This document shows positions 55,612 through 64,000 of a stretch of DNA of 64,000 bases, piece after piece. The notes under the pieces were generated by a model that saw nothing but the letters and a program-made list of their open reading frames with translations, made no database searches and was not told the DNA's origin. Source of the stretch: Thermothielavioides terrestris NRRL 8126 (lineage: Eukaryota > Ascomycota > Sordariomycetes > Sordariales > Chaetomiaceae); NCBI RefSeq assembly GCF_000226115.1, contig NC_016458.1, forward strand, positions 7,350,001 through 7,414,000. The letters run 5' to 3'. The first letter of the stretch is position 1, and every line of letters begins with the position of its first letter. Position numbers and translations under genes: made by a program.

Positions 55612-56392
55612 ATGAAGCCTGTCGCCTTCTTCGTTTCTGCTCTCGCCACCCTGGCCGCCGCTGCCCCCACGGCGCCCTTCGCTGAACTCGATGGGCGCGG
55701 TGTTTCCTTCGATCTCAGCGCCTTCAACAACCTCCAAGGCTTCCAGCAGATCAACCTGAACTACCTGCTCAGCATCAACTCCCTGCAGCTCCAGCTCCTT
55801 GGCGACCTGGCCAGCATCAACAACTTCAACATCCAGCAGTTCCAATCCCTGTTCTCCCAGACCGTCTTTGACGTCCAGGCCCTGCTTCAGCTTCAGGCTC
55901 TGCAGACCTTCCTGCAGATCAACCAGCTCGGTGTCCTCAGCGGCTTTGATCTGTCGTCGCTCCAGCTGCAGCAGCTCAATCTCGGTCTCATCAACAATGT
56001 TGGCTTGGTCGACCTCCAGCAGTTCATCTCCCCCGACGTCGTCACCCAGGTCCAGACGATAGCCGCTCAGGGTGAGTGAAATTGTCTCGCTCGGCTTCCC
56101 AGCGCCTCTCTTGCCCCCTCAAAATTTCCCTTCCCTCCCCCCTGCGGCAAGGCGTGTGTATTCACACGAGACCCCAGTCCCAATTTCATTCGGGCCTGGC
56201 CTCCCTGCTTCTTCCCCTGCTCCTGCTCCTGCGTCTACTGCTCCTCCTGCATCTGCTGCTCCTCCTGCACCCTCTACCAGCATCGCCGCGTCCCCGAGCC
56301 CAGTTGCTTCTGCTCCCAGCAGCGGCGCTAGTTCGGACGTGGTCACCGACGCCCAGCAGAACGCTCAGGAGGGGCACGGCTCGCTCGAGTAG
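55612..56392 (+). CDS. Secreted Leu/Asn/Gln-rich protein with Ala/Ser/Pro-rich tail, function unknown
   Basis: Exons 55,612-56,071 and 56,178-56,392 give 224 aa. A clear signal peptide (MKPVAFFVSALATLAAAAPT) with an APT-A-type cleavage region is followed by about 130 residues of Leu/Gln/Asn/Phe-rich sequence with repeated NNLQGF, INLNYLL and LQLQ-like motifs. After the intron comes a tail of about 70 residues rich in Pro, Ala and Ser, ending QNAQEGHGSLE. There are no cysteines and no GPI-anchor signal. The intron (donor GTGAGT, phase 1) is needed because the first frame stops immediately. The acceptor at 56,177 is chosen for frame and for the PISFGPGLPAS continuation. The 5'-truncated paralog lies 2.2 kb upstream in the same orientation. 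I do not recognise a characterised family; a cell-wall or surface role is inference from composition. Confidence 0.75.
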
Positions 56393-58375
56393 GAGCCAGG
56401 AGTTTGGGGTTTTCAGAGCCCAGCGATTTCCGACGAACACTCGCCTGCTGCCCTGGCGGCAGCGTTTTTCGATCTCGAAGTGGCTAATGCTGAGGGTTTC
56501 TCTGCTCAAGTCATCCCGGTCGCGAAGGAGTAAACACCTCCCTGATTTACTCGCCCGCCAAAAAACAAGCACGGCAACTCGAGGCCGCCGTCTGCCCCGG
56601 CGTCCCATTTGTTTTCCCTCCCCCACGGGTAGCTGGTGGCTGGGTAGCGACGAGAACGACGACAAGAACGAGCTGATGTGGGAAACGGGGATGGTCGCAA
56701 AACGCTAGTGCAAACGTCGACTGGTTCTCTCTTCTGTGCCACAACCTGCATCCGAAACACGCGCTCGGCGCAGTGAAAGGCCGGTCGGCGGGAAGCTAGA
56801 GAGATATTGGCAAATCGCGCGGGGAGATTCTTTGTCTACAATGTACTCCGCGATCTCACGGACTTGATGATACCTTATCTATCCCCTGTTTTCTGCACCA
56901 GCCTCTCGGTCGCATCGCCCCTTTTTTCCCTTTCCCTATTCCTCAGTAGGCCGCATTTCCTTTTATTTCTTTTTTGTCCCTGTCGACGCGGTATTTGTAG
57001 CTAGCTAGACAAGAGCAGACCAGGACCATGTAGCGTGGAATGGGGTTTTCCTTGCTTAACTGATAGTTGTCACTTTTTTCCTTTGATACTTTGCTGGGGG
57101 GTGGAAGGTGAGCGAGCAAGCGAGCCAGCAGCAAGTATGTACAACGGATGACTGGCTGATGGGGGACTTCGGGCACGGGGGATTGCGTGGGAGTGGATAC
57201 TCAACCGGGTGGTTTTCCTGGGATGTCTCGCTACTCTATCTCGATACAGAATTGACTTGTTTATTTCTTTTCTCTTCTCCCTTTTTGTAGACAACAGTTC
57301 TGGAGGTTGAACATCAGTTGTCAACATCGTAGGTGCAGCGCGGGAGTGAACCTGCGCTTGGCTGACGCCGTAGCCAGCTATGCAGTCAGTCAGTCAGTCA
57401 GCCAGCCGGCCAGTCAGCGGGTTGAGTGAGAGAGAGGGTTGGATGAAGACGTGATACGACAACAATGGGATGGAAGACAGCATGTCAGGGGGGGATGGGC
57501 CGGCTTGTACCGTATCCGGGGACCCACAGACGTGGAGTGTCGGATCGGCAATGTAAGGGGTGTCGGGGAGCCGATGGTTATAGCTGGGATGATATAGCTT
57601 TTTTTTTTTCTCCTTGGGTACCGTGGGAGTGCAACGTTGAAACATTATTCATGTGTGTGAGCCCCGTCATGGTGTGTTGCTTGTGGTTGGAGGGCGGCTG
57701 CATCTGCAGAGGCTCGAGGTTGTTTGGAATATCAGGATTTCTCAGAGTCCTCGCTCTGGTGAGGTGCATTCTTTGTCCGTGAGAATGCCCATTTTGGGGT
57801 GTCGACGGTGTATTTGCACGGTCGATTGAGGGAAGGGAGTTGTATGCTGGAGTCACCTCCCCATCTCTGTGGAAGAACGGAAGCACCAGGGGGTAAGCTC
57901 GGTCTCAATCGTGCTGTTGATGGAGCAAGTTGATGAGGATTGTCTACACGGAGCATCTCTCGTCGGTCGCGCACTGGTTCATTACCTTGAGATGTGCACC
58001 TTCACTGGAGACCAGGGATTCTGAGAGCCTTCACCGACTCGGCAGCTCGCGATGTGTGGTGATCCGTCTCGGCACCTGTACGCCCCTGACCCAGGCCGAG
58101 TGCGGATACATTGTAGTGAAGTGATGTTTTGACGATCACTGCCAAAACTAATGTGGCATGTTTACAGATACTGAGTCTGGACTCGTGTGGCTCTCTGTCA
58201 TAGTGTTGTCGTGCTTTGTATTCTGGCTATGTACGGATTACACTCACCGCCTAGTGGCCACAGTTACGGAGGCTTCGAGCTCGGACTCTTCGAAAACCCA
58301 AACCACCTAGCAAATTTGGCGTAACCAGACCCTGGCCACCAACTTACCCCGCCCCCGCCCCAAAAGTTTTCTCTA
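56393..58375. other. 2-kb gene-free stretch at the right edge of the island
   Basis: Ordinary composition up to about 58,300. A short TCAG tetranucleotide repeat lies at about 57,381-57,402. Short open frames overlap on both strands with no family resemblance. Composition switches to TA-rich over about 58,330-58,450. Confidence 0.45.
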
Positions 58376-61300
58376 GCCGCTATAGAAAACAAATCCCTTC
58401 TACCTACTAGCCACCTAGGCCCATTTTTTTCCCGAGCTACCAAGCCCTCTAGCTAATAGACTGATTTAGCTATATAGTTCCTAGCCTTAATTACGTTTAA
58501 TTAAGTTCAATTATAAGCGTCTAGTATTGATTCTTTACTATTAGAAGTTTCTAAGTGTAGGTTATTGATAGTTTTTATAGTCGCCTTTAGTCGCCCTTGA
58601 GTTACTATCGGTTAGAATCTCTAACCTCGATTAGTAGTCACTATAGCGTCTTCCCCTAGCGACGATGGCCTTTAGATATAGACCTTTGAATAGACGCTAG
58701 AGGAGCGTTAATTGGCCTCGGTACCCTAAGACTTTACAATAGCGACTATAAAGTAGCTTAAGGAGTCTAAGTATAGCAACGTTTAGAAGCTACTTACCTA
58801 GAAGCTAGTCGATTATCCTTGATTATTCTTGATCGTATAAAAATGTTTTCTAATTATTTTATAGACTATCTAGTGGCCTTTAGAGTTGAAGATAGTCTAG
58901 GTAAAGGGTAAAAAGAAACTAGTGACCTTCGACCTCGATAGACAAACCTATACTATAGCAATAGCACTATTTCTTTTTAATAAGGGTGGAAAATAGAATA
59001 TAGACTATAAAAATTGTAGTAACCCCTATTTCTATAGCCTTTACAAGATATATTACTAGCTAGCCAATAGATATAGCGAAGGAGTATATACCAACTGTTA
59101 CTACTTTGGCTTAAATACCTAGTGCTCACTATATCTAGGTATATTTTAATTCTATTCCTTAGTATTGGTATAATGCTAATAGGAGTAGATAAAGAATATA
59201 AAAAGCTTATCTAAAGGGGTAAGAAGGAGCTTAGAGACTTTAAAGGTTTTATATCTAAGTACCTATAGAAGTCGACGACGAAGGAGCTTAAGACTTTTAA
59301 GAAATGGATTAAGGATATAGAGGAACTCTAAGCTAAGAGGAAAAGCCCTAAGAAACAGGTACGTCAATAAATGATAATAGACAAGGAAATGTAAAGGGAT
59401 ATAGTTATAGGGTCTAGGCGATAGATAGAGGGGATTAGGTCTTAGGGAGAGGGATTGAGTATAGGGTATAGATACTAACGAGGGATATAAATAATATATA
59501 ATAGGCGAGAGATTATATAATAAAGCTATATTCTACAAAGTTGGTGAAGTTAAAATGGCTTTACTCGAAAACCCTTATTTAGGACTATGTCTAACCTCTG
59601 ATAGAAAATGCAATATACCTATCGCTTAGGACAATAGAAGATAATTATCCCTAATATCTTTAGTATCGAAAACGAATATAAAAAGTGGCTAAAATCCCTC
59701 CTATTTATTTGTCCTTTCCCTAAAGTCAATTAAATCGCTTAAACTTGAATTTAATTGTATATGATCGAGCACTATTACCTACCAACAATGTTATATAACA
59801 ACTTTTAGAAATATCGCTTCTACCCTATATTAGGTCGCTCTTATAATGATATTTATATAGAGTATCCAACTTATTACTTATATCCCTTCTACCGATCTTA
59901 GATTGTTCCTATTATAATTGAGGATTCTTTAGAGAAGCCTAAACGTAGCTAAACCCTATAGGTACTTCTAGTTGCCTATACCTATTGTTCTACCCCTTCG
60001 TTTAGCTCCCCTTTACTCTCTAAGATAAGCCTAAGCTCAATAAGTTCAATAGCCTCTTAGAGTATATCGAGTATAGTAAGCCTAAGCTCCGTTTATCGAG
60101 TAGTAGAGTTCAATTATACTAAGAGCATCGCCAAAGACGGCTATAGTATATAGTAAAATCTTATTACTAACATCGCTTTTGAACTCTAGATAGAAGAGTA
60201 TACTACTTTGACAGTTGTAGGCTATATACACTAATAATAGACCAAAGTTATATCGTTTAGTAAATATAGGTTGTAGCCCTACTTACTTTTAAAACGCTAG
60301 GTTAATTACTATAAGCTTATCGAAGGGCTTTTCGAACTAGCCTATATCAACGAAGTCTATAAGCCATTGAACTTTCGCTTTGTCAATTAAGTTGCTCTAA
60401 AGGTATAGGTCCTAATTACTGAGCTCTCTAGTCTAAAACCTAATAAGCCAATGACCTTGTAGGAGCTTTGGGCTATAATGGCTAATAAGTCGAAGTTTAG
60501 TCTTAATAAAGTGATATACCTCAACTTATTGACAAGTTAGGAGCTAGTAGCTATAGATAAAAAGAATATTCCTTTGCCTAAGGCTAAGTAAGCTTAATTA
60601 TATTCGAAAAAGGCTTCTTAGCTAAAGTCGAAGGAGAGCTCTGTCAAGCCCTAGGTAGAGTTAGGAGATAAAGGAGAACACTTTAGTTTTAACTCTAATA
60701 ACGACCTATTTGTTAAGTCGAAGGCGGATTATACTAAGTTGGAGTAGAGCATCAAGTCTAAGCCTAACGCCATTAAATCGGAGCTAGGCGTTATTAAATC
60801 GGAGCTAAGTATCAAGTTGGAGTATAGTATCGTTAAATTAGAGCTAGATATCGTTAAGTTAGAGCTAGGCGTCGTAACTTAGGCGAAGGCGAAGAAGGAG
60901 GTAGCGACTAAAGTCGTATATAGCTCAAAGTGGAGGGCCTATTCTAAGGCTATATAAAACTAAGAGGGTTATATAAAGAAGTGCTAGGAGGTAGCTTATC
61001 CTAACCTTGACCTAGGCTCTAAGATTGAGTATATACTAGAGGAGCTAGCTAAGTTCGAAGATAAGAGTATATAGCTATCTATAAATAGTGTTCCTTCTTA
61101 CGATATAGAGCATCTAAATTAGCTAGTAAAAGCGGTAGACATTGTTGAAAATACCTCTTTTAGCAAGCCTTTTGATTTAACTAACGTCGATTAACGATAT
61201 TATATTGGTTATTGGAGGCCCTTATTCTATATTCTCTGCCCTATCTTATTTAGGTTTATCCTCTTCCTTTTCAATCTCATCGTTATTATCCTATCCTTCG

Positions 61301-63377
61301 CTACTTCCTTTAGTAAGATTTGAACCCTATTATAATTCATTAATTACTATAGCTATAGAATCGTCCTCCCTACTCTAAAACTTATTAAGAAAAATACCTT
61401 GATATTTAAGATTAAGCTTGAACTATATTTATCCACTAGTAGGCTTCCTAAGTAAGTACAACTAAGGTTAGTGCCCCTAAGACTTATAAAGCGTAAAGCG
61501 ATTCTAAAGGTATATATACTTATTGAGGTAGGGCGAGTCTAGCTAATTGCTAACCGATTCGTTGAATATCGTTATAAGTGACTTATAAAGGGTTAGTATA
61601 TCGTCAAGGAGATATTGGTCGACCTCGATATTGTTAATCTTTATAAGTTTGTTAAGGAACTCCTAACGGTCATATAATAGCGGTAGACGATAGTCGACTA
61701 TATCTATCCTTGGCTATATATAGGTAAACATCTTCTAAGGGGTTCTAGTATAAATATATCGCCGGTTCTTCTATTTGTGAATAGTATAGTTATTCTAGTA
61801 ATTAACGAAGTTGGTGACTTCAAACCAGATAATAGGTATATAGATATAGAGCAGAGCAATACGATCGAATAAATGGTCGCTATTCTAACCGTCTTCGCGG
61901 CGAAGCCTTCTAAAGAGATCCTAATAATAGATTAACTTAAGTAACTAAGTATAATTGGACTTAATTATATACGATCGAATATAAACTATAGTAACTTACT
62001 TACTAAAAACCTAAACGACCTTTATAAAGCTAGTTCCACTATAATTTAATCCGCTAGTTCTTAATACTCTTCCTAAAGGTATAGTAATCTTTAAATAAGA
62101 AGGGTCGTTTAGGAAGTTGGGAGATATCCACCTCTCTTAGAAGAATAGGGAAATCTACTTCACCTCTTCCCCTAAGCGTATACTATCTAATGCCTCTATC
62201 TTTATTCCTCCTTAGTTTAAATCGACGATAGTCCTTTATATCTAAAGAAAGCTAAATATAAGTAGCCATTATTATCAAAGTCTCAACTCCTTAGTCTAAC
62301 CGAATTATTATTAGAATAAAATTAAGCTCCTTGACAACCTTGAGATATTGAAGGAAAACAGAGTGTTTAGTAAATATAGAAATTCTAACGTAGTACTATA
62401 GAATAAACTACGAATAGGCGTCGATCCTTATATAGATCTCAATGCTATAGTCCATTAATTTGTAATAGCTATTGACACTCTAGGTATAGTTTAGACTAGG
62501 CAAAGTAAATCCCCTTCGACGTATCTACATTCTTTGTACTCGTTCAAAGATATAATTAGGATAGAGGTTCTAAGAAAGAAGAGCAAGGTTTCTTATTAGA
62601 ATACTAATCTTTACGTTCTAAAGGACAAACTTCTATAGACTACGACGACTAAGCTAAGGGATCAAGATAGCTATATTTAGAGTTTGCTAAATCTACTCTA
62701 GGACTTTAGATTCTCGAAGAGTAAATTGATCTATAGTTTAACGTTGGAAAATCCTAAGTACTTTATAAAGTTTGATTAAACCCTCTTTTAATACTATAAA
62801 ACCAAGGGATCGACAATATTAGAAGATTTGTTCATTAGAGGAATCAACTATAAAGAACTTATCTTTAATGGTTTCTTAAAGGGCGTTAGAATCCCTTATA
62901 CGTTGTTAGCAAGTAGCAACGCCCTAACGCTTTAGGCAAGAGTAGAACATAGTTATACCAACTTGAACCCTATATTTAGAGTAAAAATTTAAAAGGATCT
63001 AGGTATAGGTAAGCCTAGCTTGATATTGCTAAAGGATAAAATCCTTATAGGGCTTAAGGTCAATTCGAGGATATCCTATTAAATTAGTAGAATATATTAG
63101 TAAATAGAGGAAATAGAGTATAATAAAAAAGATATTTACAATAGTAAAGAAGAATATATATAAGGTTTATAATTTATATTTTAAACTTATATAGGGTTGA
63201 AAATGTTATTAGACTAATATAACTTTGCCTTGTCCTACCTTTAGCAAACTCGATTATATATAATTGGCCTCGATTACATTTGGTCTATAAAGTTCTTAGG
63301 TATATATAGGTATACCTATATATTGCCTAGGTATTCTAGGGATATACCTATTATTAGGGGCTTTTAGTAGTCATTGC
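58376..63377. mobile_element. RIP-type AT-rich block, unidentified decayed coding sequence
   Basis: TA-rich sequence with the same TAG/TAA-filled frames as the left block. Coherent + strand translations read through stops occur at about 59,160-59,380 (Lys/Glu-rich), 60,400-61,200 and 62,290-63,060. They contain no reverse transcriptase, integrase or transposase motif that I recognise. At about 60,720-60,880 a 21-30-bp unit encoding IKSELG/VKLEL-like heptads repeats about five times. RIP-type mutation implies that the sequence was once repeated in the genome, so a mobile element is likely, but its class is unknown. Confidence 0.45.
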
Positions 63378-63860
63378 GTAGTAGAGGTAGGCGTCGTAGA
63401 GTGTCGTTGGGTACTATGTAGTAGAGGTAGGCGTTATAGGGTGTTGCTAGGTGCTATGTAGTAGAGGTAGGCGTCGTAGAGTGTCGCTAGGTACTATATA
63501 GTAGGGGTAGACGTCGCTAAGTAGGGAGGGTGCTCGCTAGGTAGAGAGGGTGCTCGCTAGGTAAGGAGGGTGATCGCTAGGTAGGGAGGGTACTTACTAG
63601 GTAAGAAGGGTGATCGTTAGGTAGGGAGGGTACTCGCTAGGTAGGGAGGGTACTCGCTAGGTAGAGAGGGTGATTATAAGGTAGGGAGGGTGATCACTAG
63701 ATAGAGAGGGTGCTTATAGGGTAGAGATAGTTATTGTAGAGGGTCAATAGTCATTATAGGGTAGGGACATTTATCTTAGGGTAGAGATAGTTATTCTAGG
63801 GGGTCGATAGTCATTAGAGAGTAGAGATGGTTATTGTAGGTTGTTGATAGTTATCGTCGG
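63378..63860 (+). repeat. Minisatellite with 40-bp and 20-bp units
   Basis: Three 40-bp copies start at 63,378, 63,418 and 63,458 (GTAGTAGAGGTAGGCGTCGT as first half), with a partial fourth. From 63,521 to about 63,720 a 20-bp unit (GTAGGGAGGGTGCTCGCTAG) repeats about ten times. From about 63,721 to 63,860 a degenerate version of the 20-bp rhythm continues (GTAGAGATAGTTATTGTAGG). The units share a GTAG-(A/G)GG core, so one probably arose from the other. Confidence 0.9.
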
Positions 63861-64000
63861 TATCTAAGGTATATTATATTAGCGTTGAGATAACCCTTTG
63901 ACAATTGTATATCTATTATCTTGATCTATTGTCTTTGCTCTAAATCTAAGCCTATATCCCTATACCTAATATATCTATCTTTAAAGGATCGATTCTAGCT
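63861..64000. other. AT-rich sequence to window end
   Basis: 140 bp of TA-rich sequence after the minisatellite; nothing is identified. Confidence 0.4.

Noticed and set aside
58376..63377. Starship-type (DUF3435) captain or other tyrosine recombinase
   Set aside because: I looked for its conserved R...H-x-x-R...Y pattern in the decayed frames on both flanks and could not find it.

Overview
The window looks like a chromosome segment from a filamentous ascomycete, most likely a Sordariomycete of the Chaetomiaceae type. The genus is inference. The evidence is GC-rich genes with short GT-AG introns (about 50-90 nt), fungal-type products (Zn2Cys6 factor, septin with coiled coil, Ku70, Pph3) and two flanking AT-rich blocks with the signature of repeat-induced point mutation (RIP).

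Layout. (1) 1 to about 16,985 is an AT/TA-rich block of decayed mobile elements. It holds two chromodomain-type Ty3/gypsy pol remnants (1-3,236 and about 11,350-15,080), a third gypsy reverse-transcriptase fragment (about 6,850-7,340), two related 247-248 bp LTRs (3,237-3,483 and 6,573-6,820), a possible Ulp1/C48 protease remnant (about 8,200-8,640) and decayed reading frames of unknown identity. (2) About 16,986-58,375 is a GC-rich island with 14 genes that look intact, two broken genes and one TIR-bounded element. (3) About 58,376-64,000 is a second RIP-type block without a recognisable domain, ending in a 20/40-bp minisatellite.

Gene order in the island: FHIT-like dinucleoside triphosphatase (+), MFS transporter (-), ferrochelatase (-), KU70 (+), a minisatellite, a large Zn2Cys6 factor with a possible WRKY-GCM1-like zinc module (+), La protein (-), mitochondrial uS4m/NAM9 (+), Cdc3-class septin (-), a 1.1-kb TIR element, cPLA2-type phospholipase (+), mitochondrial mL44 (-), a small single-pass protein probably of complex I (+), a RING protein (+), PP4 catalytic subunit PPH3 (-), a 3' remnant of D-arabinono-1,4-lactone oxidase (-) abutting a 5'-truncated secreted-protein gene (+), and an intact paralog of that secreted protein (+).

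Most of the island is housekeeping. Ferrochelatase, uS4m, mL44 and the putative complex I subunit all serve mitochondria. Ku70 and PP4 both act in DNA-damage response elsewhere, but nothing here suggests co-regulation. The most unusual parts are the breakpoint near 52,482-52,492, where two unrelated genes each lost their 5' part, the pair of Leu/Asn/Gln-rich secreted paralogs next to the right AT block, the TIR element with its internal minisatellite, the double-zinc transcription factor, and the very small first coding exons in two genes. Exon boundaries were derived by hand from splice sites, reading-frame continuity and family conservation; in the multi-exon genes with an intact start the coding lengths sum to a multiple of three. 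I saw no tRNA, rRNA or CRISPR array.
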